A stretch of DNA of 64,000 nucleotides from Cordilura impudica (GCA_963682025.1 OY821521.1:164693461-164757460); one strand, 5' to 3'; counted from the first letter of the stretch, positions 12,851 to 25,865 are shown. Notes: a model not told the origin generated them from the letters alone. Program-made: numbers and translations.

Positions 12851-13033
12851 AGGAAATATACCAATATTATTTTACATATATTCATTCCCATTCTATCAAA
12901 ATGTTATTATATTTTTCGTTTTTTAATTAGTATTCCCATAATATCCAATAAAGCATGCATTCAATTATATGCCCACGAAGTCATAAGGCCACATGTGATA
13001 TGTGCTGTTTATTATGAGAAAGGTAAAGATTCT

Positions 13034-13634
13034 GGGCAATTCCATAAAAATGTCAACTTTGATGAAAAAAAAATTTTTTTCATTTATATGAAGTAAGTTT
13101 AAAAATATATTAAAATGTGTTCCAAGTTACATAATGTAATTTCTTACAAGTATTCTAGATTATAAAATAATTATAAAATTTATTTGTTTACTAAATTTTC
13201 TTTTAATACATGTCTAAGAAGCTTTAGTCATTCCGTCACAGTCATTCCGTCACGTCAAATGACAGTTAATAACTTCAACACTATCATAGCTAAGTAGCTC
13301 TGAATTATATTTTTATATTGCTTATATATCATATGTAAAATATTTATTAGTTTAAAAACTGACTAGCTTCTTAATTGACAAAAGTTCCTAGGTTTTAATA
13401 CCAGGACAGAGTCATGGTAGCAAAAATGTCATTCCGTCACACAATAAGAAATTACTCAAAAATAAAAGAATAAAATAGTGAAAAAATTGTTTCTGAGTTT
13501 TTTTTAAATCTCTAACTCATTAACAATCATTTTTAAACTGAAGAATGAATTTTCAATTGAAAATAGCATTGTGAAATAGCCTTAAATTCAATTTTTCAAC
13601 TCAAAATGTCATTCCGTCACATATGGAATTGCCC
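13034..13634. mobile_element. 601-bp TIR element with repeated internal motif
   Basis: Terminal inverted repeats GGGCAATTCCATA (13034-13046) and its complement (13622-13634). The ends resemble those of the 628-bp element (both contain GGGCAATTC), suggesting the same mobiliser. Four exact copies of GTCATTCCGTCAC lie at 13227, 13241, 13428 and 13608. Target duplication is not clear. Non-coding. Confidence 0.7.
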
Positions 13635-14064
13635 TTCCTGCACCTCTACTTTTGTATGCATAATACTTGAACATTTATCATGTTGTTGGAAATGTTTCAT
13701 TCGGTCTAGGTTGTGTGAGGTGTTTATTTATACACTAAGAAATCAAGTTAGATATTTAATCGGAAATAAAAATATTGGTAGTTTCTTCCTATATTTTTTG
13801 AAAGGTTTCATAAAATAGCCTTTTAAAGCCGAATACAAAGATTGGAAAAGCTTTAACTTGTCCTAAAAATTAAATATTTCTCAAATTTTAAACTTAACCA
13901 GCTCTCTTTTACTTTATTTTTATATGCGAAATTCAATGAAGTGTCAATAAAAATGTGTTTAGATGAAAAAAAATACAGAAAATTATTGATAACCTAAAGC
14001 AATCATGCATTAAGAATCACATACTACACATACTTACGTATATGTACGTATATAGTATATAAAA

Positions 14065-14115
14065 TAAATATAAGAATCATAGTCAGTCTAGAGGGACTAT
14101 ACGATACCCTATACC
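14065..14115 (-). mobile_element. DINE-1-like 3'-end remnant
   Basis: On the minus strand this reads as the terminal part of the family-2 element (ATGGTATAGGGTATCGTATA then a decayed hairpin). The rest of the element is absent or unrecognisable. Confidence 0.5.
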
Positions 14116-16675
14116 ATGAGTTTCGAGCAAGTTTTTTAGATCCCACTTTGCTGATGTCACAATTGAATACATTCCCACAATGTTTACATTGAAAGAATGT
14201 TGTTCCAGCAAAAAGTTGTGAGTTCAAATGAAAATTACATTTTTTTTCCGAAGAAATATTTTGTTTAATTTTTCAATAGTTATGAAGCCAGAAGTGCTAA
14301 AACAGAGAAGATATCCTATAAGTTAATAACTAAAGCAATCTTTTATGTAAATTTAGTTTCTTATTTAAAGAAATAAAAAAATTATTCAGTGACAGTTTTA
14401 ATTTTAGGTGTGCGGACACTTTTTACAAGTATATATGAATTTAATTGATGGCATTGAAACATGTTCCTACAACAGATGTTTATAAACATTATCGTGATTT
14501 TGCTTTTATTTTATATAAATATGTCCTCTCGTGCTTCGCTACGACTTACCATATTTCATGGATATATATGTTTTTAAGGCCTTATCGTATTCCATGGGTC
14601 TAATCGTAGCATTCGTTATACTTAGAATAAAATGAATCGAAATTCCATATTTTGGTTTATTATTTAAAAAATACGGGCAAACGTCAGACCCTTTTTACTT
14701 TTATTAATATCCAGGTTAATTGTAACAGAGTAAAATTATTCTCAGTATTTTATTTTGGAAAATAAAACAATAATTTCGATCCAAAAATTTCGATAACGAA
14801 TGCGCCGTTTAGATATCTGTTATGAAATGTGTTCTTTGAATGGGGAGTGCCACGACTATTGGTTCTACTCACATTGATAACGTAAATACTCATGTATGGG
14901 TGGTGCCTAGGGTGGCCCTTAATAAAAAAAAAAGTGTTCAAACTCTCGGTCGCACACCCTAGATATATGCGAATAGCAAAAAACTGAGAAATACAAGGTT
15001 TTGTGTCAATCAAAAAACATTTAAAGGTGGCTCAACGCGATTGAAACTTTCAAGTGTGTTTATATGGGGAAAATATGACTTTTTTCAGATTTTACGAAAA
15101 TTTCGTTCTATAGTTTAACTTTTCCAACAAATTGTTATATAACTCGGAATCAGTATTAAATTATCTTTTCAAAAAGCTATAAAACTTCAAAATCGAAGAA
15201 AAAGTCGCCAAGGAATCGCAAATGCCCCAGATGTGCCAAAAAAAAAAACCTAGGTCATGAAATTTGATGGGATTATTTTCAAATTGATTAAAGCCATAAC
15301 TTTTTTTTTGGTCTCTATACTTATAAGTACTCAGATATGAAGTATTGTTTTATTAACATGTTGCTAACCTATTGTGCATTGAGACCGAAAATGGGAAATT
15401 TTTTTGATAAAATTTTGAAAACTCCTTTTTCAAGTTCTAAAAAATTTTCTTAAACAAAATTTAAAAAAATGGATCTGGTACCTTAAAGTTTTGTTAAATG
15501 CATGTTACAGATTAACTGTGTGAATTTTTAGTGAAATCCCTATGCCAGAGTTTTTTTAGAAGAATTTGTTTTGCGGATTTCGAGAAAAATTATATTTTTG
15601 TAAAATATTCTGTAAATGTACTCTTTCTAAATACTTTGTATCAAAAATTCATCACTATCTACTTTTAAATGTTATATTTTATCTTAACAGCCTACGGTTT
15701 CGGAAAAAATAATATGATTCCATTACCCCTTTTGGAATTGGGGTCACATATGTCCCCAAGCTAATAAAAGACAATTTATTCCAAAAATTCAAATATTTTG
15801 TAAGTGCTATTAAATTTTTAGATGCGACGCCTAAAATATAATAGCCAAATGTGTAGAACTTCCGTTCGTAAAAATTGGGATAAATCCGAGAACGCTCACC
15901 CATTACTTGCCAACGCCAGCTTTGGATTTTAAGATATTATTAAATAAAAATGACCGAAAACGGGTTTTTCTATTAAACTCGATGATGCCACTATTTAGTA
16001 TTTAAGAAAAATAAGTCGGTAAATTTTTCTTTATTTATCCCTTCAGTGATATATCTTTGGTGCAATATATATATCTTTGGTGATATATCTGTGGTGCAAT
16101 TATCTGCTTATCTAAAAACTATCTTTATTTTTCTTAATAAAATAAGGAGACCCACAAATGATCCAAAGCTAATAAAAGATAATTTATTCAAAAGAATATG
16201 AAATATAAAATTAATTCTATTTATTTTGGTGTATTTAGGGATGATTTAGTGTGCAATTGAAGTTGTTTTCTGTAATCACTTACGACTTGTAATTAGTATT
16301 GCTTTTCTTTAATTTTCTATTTCATATTCTTTTGAATAGATTGTGTTTTATTAGCTTTAGGTCATTTCTGGGCACCACTGGTGCCACGTGTAGTTTTTTT
16401 TTTATCAAGGAAATATATAGCCCATGTTACTTTATATAGCCAGGCTTGAAAATTTCAAGCAGATCGGTCCAAAGGCTTCTCTTTCACTTTTATATATAAT
16501 ATATGGAATTAAAAAATAATATTAAAAATAAAAACAGCAAACGACAATCATTTTTAGTGCTTGACAAAAAAATATAAAAAAAATTTAATATATATTTTTT
16601 AAATTATAAACGTTATAATAATAACAAATATTTTTGACAAATGCAATAACAACAGAAACATTTCAATAAAAAAGC

Positions 16676-16712
16676 TCTTGAAAATGTTCCCAAAAAGGAA
16701 CGAAACGTTGGG
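16676..16712 (+). ncRNA. Hairpin followed by CGAAAC, ribozyme-like motif
   Basis: TTCC and GGAA form a short stem around CAAAAA, followed by CGAAACGTTGGG and preceded by CTTGAAAATG. This stem plus CGAAAC arrangement recalls motifs seen near Penelope-like elements and hammerhead cores, but the canonical CTGATGA is absent. The assignment is tentative. Confidence 0.2.
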
Positions 16713-16963
16713 CAAATGATGATATAAAAGTTGTTTTATTTGCATGACTAGCAAGGACCAGTAAGCTCGTATAAAATATAATCACAATCATTTTCTTTAA
16801 CTGGTTTGTAGTTTTAATTCTGTCAGTAAATAAAAATGATTTGGTGATTATTTTACCCGTTTCCTCAATTGTGTTTTTTTTTTTTTTTTAATAAATAAAA
16901 ATCAGTTTGAAATGTAATACTTCAGTTTTTCGGAAAATAATAAAATAAAAAAAATTAATAAAA

Positions 16964-19900
16964 AACAAGTAAGAGTGTTAAATTCGGCTGTGCCGAATCT
17001 TTGATACCCTCCACCTCGGTTTGAGTATTGATAATAAATGTAAACAAAATATTGGAAAAAGTAAACAATTTGTTAAACTTAATACCAAATTATTTCAGAA
17101 AATTCTTTGGGTTGGTTTTCGTCTTTTCTATTATTTCGGATGTTTGCTTTTTGGTTATCGTGGTTGCTGATCGCCATGCATTTAGGTTATATACCTATAT
17201 GCATGCGTTTCCGGTTATATGTCATAACTTCTCGTTTAATTTAGTTTTTGCTAATTAAATAGCACGCCCTAACCTCCATTGCAAAGGTAATGGTTGTGTA
17301 GAGTGGCTATATGCATTAAATCGTGCTAATTGGAGATGGCTGTATAGTTTCTTTTAACTGGACAAATATTTCTTCATTGTGGCCATATAGGTCGGATGGA
17401 GTAACAAAATAATAACCAAAAAAAAAAGCTCTCTCATCTTTTTTTTTTAAATATTGCCATATTTTGAAAACATAGAGAATAAATTTATAATAATAAATAA
17501 TCAAATTAGGGATGCCAAACGCAAAAAACCAAAAGTCCCAAACATTTTAAATAAAATAATTTAATGTTATCTTTATTTTCTGAAAAACTTCAAATTTTCA
17601 TCCCAAAAAAATTGTGAAAATCTATATATAAAAAATAATATTCTCATCAAATTACGTTTACTTATGTAACAATTTTTATGTTAGCAATTCATAAATATCA
17701 TTTGAAGTTTTCTTAAATTCATTGAATTTAAATTAATATTTTCTGTAGTGCGATTCTGTAAATTTCAAATTCAGCGATCTGACAATCGCAAAATATATCG
17801 GCAGCTATTGTTGTTTGCACTAAGGATTAAGTGATTCACTAAGTACATACATCTTAACGACAGTCGACAAATCTGTGTTTCTATTTATTTAAATTGTAAA
17901 CTAGTGGCACCTCTGTCAAAATAAGCGAAAAACACAAAGAATAGAAAAAAACAAATTACTTCGTGTTTGACAGGATGATTTTATGTTTATGTTTAATATC
18001 TTTATTTTTTTACTAATATTTCTGTTTATTTATTTGAAAATGAAATAATGAATTGAATATGCTATTTAATTTTTTTATTTATATAAAAAAGTTTTTTAAT
18101 AAAAGCAAAATATTTTCACTATTTTATCACTATTTTATGATTTTTATTTATGTATGACGACATTTCAACCTAAAAATTTAAGTTTTTATCGATAGAATAA
18201 ACAACACAAAAATGGTTGTCGTTTAGATAACAACAACAGCTGACTTTAATTATTATGACTTTAATACAGATAATTTTGCAATTTTCTTTTTTTCACATTC
18301 GACTATCGTTAAAAGAAGTTACTGAATCGCGGTACTGAGAAGTTATTAATATCTCCTGAATGGCAATATTTTTTTTTTTAATGTAAACATTTTTAAATGT
18401 AAACATATTTGGTGTTTTTTTTTTTGGAATTTCAATTTGTGTTTAACGAATAAAATTTATATATTAAAGATGCAATTGATGTCTTCTAAATTTAAAATTA
18501 TTAATATCCGACGTTTTGATATGATTTTCTGAAATTCAATTAATATTTTCTAATTTATAATTGGAAATTTTAATTTCAGTTTTTATTAGAATTGATATTT
18601 TCTTAAATTTGAATGGAAAATTTAAAAAGTGCAATTTTGTATTTATGTGAATAATAATGCTTTATTAATTATAAAAAAATTTTAAAAATTAGATGTAATC
18701 GCAATCAGATATTTTGTAGGTAAAGCAGAATAATAGTTCTATATAACTATGTAGAACTGTTTTGAAAGCAAAAAACTCATTGATGAACTCGGTAACTCTA
18801 TTTTGTAAAGACAACAAAAAGTTAACATGCCAAACTTATGTTCATATTTGTAAAAGAATAATGAAAAAACGTATGAAATAAAAGACCAGCCCGTGTATAC
18901 TCTTAACATTGTTCTGTATGATATCTAGTCGAAAATATTGACATTCATGTTAAAATAGAAATAACTATTGCAAAGCTAATTAGAACAAAAATTGTGGCGC
19001 CATCTACTGTGGCATAGTCACGCTGAGCAAAATGAAGTGACACTCTGTTAATGCAAAAGAAATGTATTTTCCCCACAACAAAATATTGCAGAATTTTATG
19101 TAAATAAAATAATATACCCATTTATTTCTAACATGCAGTTACTATGAATATACATACATACATATATATAATATATGTATATTATTTGTATTATTTAATA
19201 TGTGTATGTATGTATATGTAAATATTACACACAAAAAATACAACATCAAACGTTATTTTTGTGTTTTTCTCTTTAAATAAATTAATACATAAATTTTTTT
19301 TGCTAAATTTACATTTGGGCAATTCACAACAGGTGTTGTATGTTGTATTGAAATACACAATACAATCATTTGTTGTGAACACTCAGTTGTATTTTCATAT
19401 TGTAAAACGCTTTCTTTTGTAATTTTCGATCCAACGAGGAAATATCGCTTCGTCGCTTCTGCTATTTTGTATAAGAGAAAACACTTGTCATTGTTTGCTT
19501 TTTGGTCTTGAGATATACCCTGGAGTTTTAGTTACGTACCTCTTGCATTTTAATTTATAATGAAAAAATAAAATGTTAAATGTTTTGGTTGGTACTGAAA
19601 GAGAAAATACATACTAAAAATATAAACATTAATTTTTATATAAATAAACTTATCGATGTATTTGCGTTATTTGCATTATTTGCCATATTTTATTTTATTA
19701 TTATTTATGCTGATAAAATTCTATGTATTTGTTTTTTCTTTTTCATAAAAACTGGCATTCACTTGGAACTGATATGTTATGATACAATATACAACATTTA
19801 CTAAACATAGCAAATGAAGTTGGATCGTGTATCAGATTTTTCAGTGAAAATTACCAACAACAATTTTACACTATTGTAAAGTGATACACGATACAACAGA

Positions 19901-20830
19901 TACAACGATACATTACCAATTGTGAATTGCCCAATTGTTTTTTTTTTTTATTAACAACTAGGTATTTTAGCATTATTTGCTTTAGATGTTGGTGAATTTT
20001 TACTCCCTTTATATTAACTCGTAGTGTCTGCTTGTCGAAAAAATTTTGGAACGATTTTAACCACTTTCCCGTTACCCAATTGATCTGAAATTTTGCAGGC
20101 AGGCTCGTGGTAATGACACAAATGATCTAACAAATTTTTTTAGTGATGCCAAAACAATGGAAACTTTAAAATTTTTCTACCAGAGTTGATAAAAAAAAAT
20201 GTACAAAGGGTTTGTTTTTATTATATTATTACCACAACGACTACAAAAACAACAAGTCCAGCTATGACAACGATGCAACATTTAGAATAACAACAAGAAC
20301 AATATAGAAATATCATGTTTTTCATTTTTTTTTTACTTTTTCAGAGATTTCCCTGGACTTGCTTCACCGATTTTAATGATTTTTGAAACAGAAATCTTCC
20401 CATGAATTTGGTGAATCATTCTCAGTAAAAACAATCAACCTAGCTGTCCTATTGAGGGCGTGATCGTGACAAGAACAACATAGAAAATTATATTTTTTCA
20501 AGACTTTTTTTAGTTCTTCATTCAAATCTCGGGCCCTAATCGACAGATTTGGACGATTTTAAATAGCAAACTTTTCAGGATATCAATGAATCATTTTTTA
20601 TGTCAACGAGCACCCTAGCTGCCCGATTGATGCCGTCATCGTGATTTCCACAGACGGACAGACGGACAGACAGACGGACAGACGGACAGACGGACATCGC
20701 TATATCAACTCCGGTTGTTATAAGGATCACAAATATATATATTTTATGGGGTCCAAATTTTTTTTTCTAATTATTACAAACGGAATGACAAACTTATATA
20801 TACCCTCTGCACACTGGAGTGGAGGGTATA
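16964..20830 (-). mobile_element. 3.7-kb DINE-1/Helentron-like element, copy B
   Basis: Reverse-complement counterpart of copy A along its whole length: 3' end (AACAAGTAAGAGTGTTAA, then the CGGCTGTGCCG hairpin) on the left, and the GTCC tract with the TATACCC end on the right. It carries the same 618-628-bp TIR insertion at the same site as copy A, so A and B descend from one already-invaded copy. No coding sequence. Confidence 0.85.
19316..19933 (-). mobile_element. 618-bp TIR element (MITE) nested in copy B
   Basis: Same element as 1509-2136, with TGGGCAATTCACAA ends and ATT duplicated at 19313-19315 and 19934-19936. Copy C lacks it and keeps a single ATT. Confidence 0.88.
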
Positions 20831-21167
20831 ATAATAATATAAAAAAGTAATAACAAAGAAAAACTGAAACGACAATCGTCGCGTTACTGCTTTGTACGAG
20901 TAGTTTTAATTCTGTCAGTAAATAACAACGATTTGTTAAAAATTATTACCGCTTTGTTGGGTTTTTTTTTTTTGTTTAAACATAAATGAAAAAATCTTTA
21001 AAGATACGTCGTTTTTCAAAAAAAAAAATAACAAAAAAATTATAAAGAATAATAATAATAAAAATTAAAAATAATAATAAAATTAATTTTAAAATACAGT
21101 AATAATAAGTACTGTTCTGTAGCTTTAATTCTGTCAGTAAATAATTAATTATTTTATACAGTCGTCA
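20831..21167. other. AT-rich spacer with short repeats
   Basis: No gene. TTTTAATTCTGTCAGTAAAT occurs near 20905 and, with one base different, near 21123; the first form is also on the other flank of copy B near 16810. Copy B thus appears to lie inside a repeated host sequence. Confidence 0.5.
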
Positions 21168-22209
21168 ACTTTTATTATATCGATCGATTCAGAATCACTT
21201 CCTGAGTCGCAATGTCCGTCCGTCTCTGTGTCCATGTAAACCTTGAAATGAAACTAGAGATCGCAAAAATTAATATATTTTGATGAAATTCAGTACATAA
21301 GCTTCTATCGGCTATAGGACGAACGCTGTTGAAAGTGGTGAAAATTGATTAATGTTCAGACATAGTCCCCATACAAATGACCCCTATGCGTACGACTTAA
21401 ATTGCCATAAGATCCAAATTATCATATAGATCTCGATCAAATTGGGTTTGTGTGTGTTTATTATATCCATTAATCAGTAATCGAAAAATAATCCCTAAAG
21501 GACGTTTCTTAGTCATATACCCCATATAGAGCTGCTTCCCAATCTTCACTTAAATCAATCAAAAAACAAAAATATTGCACAGATTTTTCTAAAATTTGGT
21601 TTGTATATATTTTTTTAAAGTGATTTTACATGGTTAGGATCGGTCCATGTTTCAATCTAGTCCCCATATAAATATAGCATCCAATATGAACTTTTTCTTA
21701 TCTGCAGCTAATAAAATTAATAATAACTGGCAGATTCCAGCCCTCGAAATTCGAGTTCAAATTCTAGGAAATCTTATTTTTTCATTAAATAAAGACCCTA
21801 AAGGTATGCTAATCAATTATAGCCAATTCGCAAATCAACACAAAAAAACAAACTCATTTTTATTACAAACACATTAACAAATTTAATAACCATGTATGTG
21901 TCAATAGCAACTTTAAATGCAATTTACTCAAAATAAAGGAAAAAATTTAAAAATCTGTAAATCTGCAAAATGGCTAAAAAGAAATACCTTTCAAATAATA
22001 TACGTTTTGCCAAAATCGGGATAAAACGGTTAAACAAAACATCGGTCACAAGAAATCGCCTAGCCTATTAATATTATAGTTGTCACTCAAATTTGGTTTA
22101 TGCTTATTTTCCATATCAAATTAGTTGGACCTAAGAGATAGGGTCTCTAAACGCACGGCATAGGGTATCGTATAGCCGGGCTAGACCGACTATAATTATC
22201 TTACTTGTT
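21168..22209 (+). mobile_element. Short DINE-1/HINE-like element, family 2, copy b
   Basis: 5'-truncated copy (begins within the TTATTATATCGATCGATTCA segment) ending in a hairpin region and TATCTTACTTGTT. It is interrupted by a Helitron at 21727-22080. Non-coding. Confidence 0.78.
21727..22080 (-). mobile_element. Non-autonomous canonical Helitron, copy 3
   Basis: Same family as 5723-6081, with decayed termini (CCAG instead of CTAG; AC instead of TC). The A at 21726 and T at 22081 preserve the A^T target. It is inserted in a DINE-1-like element. Confidence 0.82.
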
Positions 22210-22267
22210 CTTTTTTAATAAATGAAAAATACCTTGAATTCAACTGAAAACGTATTAGTTCGGTTTT

Positions 22268-22578
22268 TATACCTACTATATGGTCGGGGTATATTGACGT
22301 TGTATGAATTTCTGAAGTAATTTATCGATGTCTGTCTGTCTGGCCGTCCGGCTGAGTGTCCATGTAAAAGTTGTAAGTAAACTACAGTACTCAAATATGG
22401 ATATATTTTGATGAAATTTTGTAAATAAACTTCTACCAACAATAGGATGAACGCTATTGAAACTGGTAGAAATCGGTGCATGTTCTGACTTATTTCCCAT
22501 ACAAATGAGCCCTATGAGAACGACTTAAGTCGCCTAAGATCCAAATTAACATATAGAACTCGATCAAATTTGCGTATG
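22268..22578 (+). mobile_element. Short DINE-1/HINE-like element, 5' part only
   Basis: Starts TATACCTACTATATGG, with a GTCTGTCTGG tract near 22330, then matches the family-2 body up to the mariner TA at 22579. The rest of the element does not clearly resume after the mariner. Confidence 0.7.
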
Positions 22579-22580
22579 TA

Positions 22581-23886
22581 ACGGGTGATTTTTTTGAGGT
22601 TAGGATTTTCATGCATTAGTATTTGACAGATCACGTGGGATTTCAGACATGGTGTCAAAGAGAAAGATGCTCAGTATGCTTTGACATTTCATCATGAATA
22701 GACTTACTAACGAGCAACGCTTGCAAATCATTGAATTTTATTACCAAAATCAGTGTTCGGTTCGAAATGTGTTTCGCGCTTTACGTCCGATTTATGGTCT
22801 ACATAATCGACCAAGTGAGCAAACAATTAATGCGATTGTGACCAAGTTTCGCACTCAGTTTACTTTATTGGACATTAAACCAACCACACGAATGCGTACA
22901 GTGCGTACAGAAGAGAATATTGCGTCTGTTTCTGAGAGTGTTACTGAAGACCGTGAAATGTCGATTCGTCGCCGTTCGCAGCAATTGGGTTTGTGTTATT
23001 CGACCACATGGAAGATTTTACGCAAAGATCATGGTGTAAAACCGTATAAAATACAGCTCGTGCAAGAACTGAAGCCGAACGATCTGCCACAACGTCTAAT
23101 TTTCAGTGAATGGGCCCTAGAAAAGTTGGCAGAAAATCCGCTTTTTTATCGACAAATTTTGTTCAGCGATGAGGCTCATTTCTGGTTGAATGGCTTCGTA
23201 AATAAGCAAAATTGCCGTATTTGGAGTGAAGAGCAACCAGAAGCCGTTCAAGAACTGCCCATGCATCCCGAAAAATGCACTGTTTGGTGTGGTTTGTACG
23301 CTGGTGGAATCATTGGACCGTATTTTTTCAAAGATGCTGTTGGACGCAACGTTACGGTGAATGGCGATCGCTATCGTTCGATGCTAACAAACTTTTTGTT
23401 ACCAAAAATGGAAGAACTGAACTTGGTTGACATGTGGTTTCAACAAGATGGCGCTACATGCCACACAGCTCGCGATTCTATGGCCATTTTGAGGGAAAAC
23501 TTCGGAGAACAATTCATCTCAAGAAATGGACCGGTAAGTTGGCCACCAAGATCATGCGATTTGACGCCTTTAGACTATTTTTTGTGGGGCTACGTCAAGT
23601 CTAAAGTCTACAGAAATAAGCCAGCAACTATTCCAGCTTTGGAAGACAACATTTCCGAAGAAATTCGGGCTATTCCGGCCGAAATGCTCGAAAAAGTTGC
23701 CCAAAATTGGACTTTCCGAATGGACCACCTAAGACGCAGCCGCGGTCAACATTTAAATGAAATTATCTTCAAAAAGTAAATGTCATGGACCAATCTAACG
23801 TTTCAAATAAAGAACCGATGAGATTTTGCAAATTTTATGCGTTTCTTTTTAAAAAAAAGTTATCAAGCTCTTAAAAAATCACCCGT
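22581..23886 (+). mobile_element. Complete DD41D mariner-type transposon
   Basis: 1306-bp element with ends ACGGGTGATTTTTT and its complement, flanked by the TA duplication (22579-22580, 23887-23888). One intact transposase frame lies inside. A related but dead copy is at 36956-38226. Confidence 0.93.
22694..23779 (+). CDS. Tc1/mariner transposase, DD41D type (intact)
   Basis: Predicted 361-residue cut-and-paste transposase acting on the TIRs of its own element. Residues 1-60 form an HTH-like N-terminus (NRLTNEQRLQIIEFYYQN) and residues 86-130 a second DNA-binding segment. The catalytic domain has FSDEAHF (D159), QQDGATCHTA (D252) and TPLDYFLWGY (D294). There are 41 residues between the second and third aspartates, which places it in the DD41D (rosa-like) group. 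No stop or frameshift is visible, and length is normal for mariner. The ATG at 22694 is about 113 bp inside the left TIR, with a short 3' UTR before the right TIR. It is the only transposase in the window that looks functional. Confidence 0.93.
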   Translation: MNRLTNEQRLQIIEFYYQNQCSVRNVFRALRPIYGLHNRPSEQTINAIVTKFRTQFTLLDIKPTTRMRTVRTEENIASVSESVTEDREMSIRRRSQQLGLCYSTTWKILRKDHGVKPYKIQLVQELKPNDLPQRLIFSEWALEKLAENPLFYRQILFSDEAHFWLNGFVNKQNCRIWSEEQPEAVQELPMHPEKCTVWCGLYAGGIIGPYFFKDAVGRNVTVNGDRYRSMLTNFLLPKMEELNLVDMWFQQDGATCHTARDSMAILRENFGEQFISRNGPVSWPPRSCDLTPLDYFLWGYVKSKVYRNKPATIPALEDNISEEIRAIPAEMLEKVAQNWTFRMDHLRRSRGQHLNEIIFKK

Positions 23887-23888
23887 TA

Positions 23889-25862
23889 TAAATATGTATA
23901 CTACGTTGACAGCTATTTTTTTGGAATTTAGGCCGGATTATTGTGGCACTGGATCTAAAACTTTAGTGCGCAAAATTTTAGACAAATCGGACAATGCTTT
24001 CTGGATGCGCATTGAGTTCAAAATTCAAATATGCATTTATATATAAAAATGATCAAAAAAATTATTTTTCACAAAAATTTTAATGTATAATTTAATAGGC
24101 TAGGCGATTTCTTGTGACTACCGTTTTATCCCGATTTTGACCAAACGTATATTATTTGAAAGGAATTTCTTTTTAGCCGATTTGCAGATTTACAGATTTT
24201 TAATTTTTTTCCTTTATTTTGAGTAATTTGCATTTAAAGTTGCTACTAACACATACATAAAATTATACAATGTTATGTTTGTGTTAAGTAAATTTGTTAA
24301 TGTGTTTGTAATAAAATAAGTTTGTTTTTTGTGTTCATTTGTGAATAGTCTATAATTGATTATCATACTTTTAGGGTCTTTATTTAATGAAAAATAAAAT
24401 TTCCTAGAATTTGCGATCGAATTTCGAGGACTGGAATCTGCAAGTATTAATAATTTCGCTTCAATTAAACTAATTAATAAACCATAATCTACAGCAAATT
24501 ATATTTCTAATAAAATATCAAAATCTATTATCGGGTGAAAAACAGCCAAGTTATATCAAGTTCCCCTGGCAATAAATGCGGCGCAGACCACTTGATTAAG
24601 AAAATCGAGCTCACATTTTTAAAGACATTGAAATAATTTACAACAACAACATTTTTGCATTCTGTATTAAATATAAAAACTAATTGAATTACATATTTTG
24701 ATAAAATAATAAATAAACTTGAGGAATTTAATGAATACATTAAATTTCTTTTATTTAAAAAAAAAAATCTTGATGAAGAAAATATTTATAGATTTTCATA
24801 AAGAGTCAATTCGACATCAAGAGTACCCCACGGGTTAATTTCACAAAATAAGTCCAGAATATTATTTCTTAGAATTATTAAAATATTACCAACAAGTTTT
24901 ATCGAAATCCTTTCACAAATATGTGTATTATTTCGATATTTTGTTTTAAAAAAATGTAAATCTCCTTAAATTTGACCTTTGACCTTAAAGAGGGATAGTT
25001 TATAGTGCTTCAATTTAACCTAAATTTACTAGATTGAGAACCTATATCAAGTAATATAGTATTTTGACAAAAGATATTTGAAATATGAAATCGCCAAAAA
25101 GATGTAGACTAAAAGTTGAAAAAGTATGAAATATCTAATTTTTCTTCAAATCCGCTGAAATAAAAATGCTGCCCTCGTCAAATTAAGAATAGGATACCTA
25201 TAATATTTAGCATTTTTAATCACATATATTTTTGTTAATAAGACCTCATAGTCCAATCGTTGATTTCGGTAAATTTATTGAACAAAATTTTTGCAAAAGT
25301 AAAATTGGAGATTTTGAAATAGTGCTAAAAGTATGTACCGTTTTGACATTAATTTAGAGCGGCATAACGATATGCAAAATACTTTACAGTAGATCATTTT
25401 GGGATCAGGAGAATGCAAGAATGTTATTATTGTAAATTATTTCAATGTCTTTAAAAATGTGAGCACGATTTTCTTAATGAAGTGGTCTGCGGCGCATTTA
25501 TTGCCTGGGGAACTTGATATAACTTGGCTGTTTTTCAACCGATAATAGATTTTGTTATTTTATTGGAAATATAATTTACTCTTGATTATGGTTTATTAAC
25601 TAATTTAATTGCAACTCAATTATCAACATCAAAGTTTTTGTGAAAAATGATTTTATTTGATAATTTTTACATATAAATGCATATTTGAACTTTGAACTCA
25701 TTGCGCGTCCAGAAAGCATTGTCCGATTTGGCTCAAATTTTGCGCACTAACGTCTTAGATCCAGTGTCACAACAATCCGACCCGGACACCTCAAAATACG
25801 ACCAACAGGTTTTTTTTTCGTACAAACCGCTGTCATCCCAATATATTTACGAGTATATAGTG
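23889..25862. mobile_element. Large fold-back element (about 2 kb)
   Basis: Two inverted arms: about 23935-24664 (with a Helitron inserted) and 25412-25790. They share GGATTATTGTGGCACTGG-type sequence, CGGACAATGCTTTCTGGA/TCCAGAAAGCATTGTCCG and GCGGCGCA blocks in opposite orientation. The centre is non-coding and AT-rich. The right end reads TATAGTG before TAA at 25863-25865, so its complement starts CACTATA after TTA. The left end is obscured by the mariner. Target and family are unproven. Confidence 0.65.
24084..24444 (+). mobile_element. Non-autonomous canonical Helitron, copy 4
   Basis: The only plus-strand copy of the family. Decayed TG start, hairpin near 24418-24430, end CTGGAATCTGCAAG, with A at 24083 and T at 24445. 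It lies within the left arm of the fold-back element, and the right arm lacks it. Confidence 0.82.
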
Positions 25863-25865
25863 TAA

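Larger units (their letters stand above)
13635..16963. other. Gene-free AT-rich stretch with repeat debris
   Basis: No coding sequence is supported. Contents: a DINE-1-like 3'-end remnant near 14065-14115; a fold-back at about 16158-16380 whose arms share AGCTAATAAAA and TTCAAAAGAATATGAAATA in opposite orientation; a hairpin motif at 16676-16712; and repeated GTTTTAATTCTGTCAGTAAA near 16810 that reappears near 20903 and 21120. Confidence 0.5.

Noticed and set aside
12821..13096. 91-codon plus-strand frame at the edge of satellite block 3
   Set aside because: It begins in satellite and ends in a MITE. The middle has no recognisable motif, so a host exon cannot be supported.
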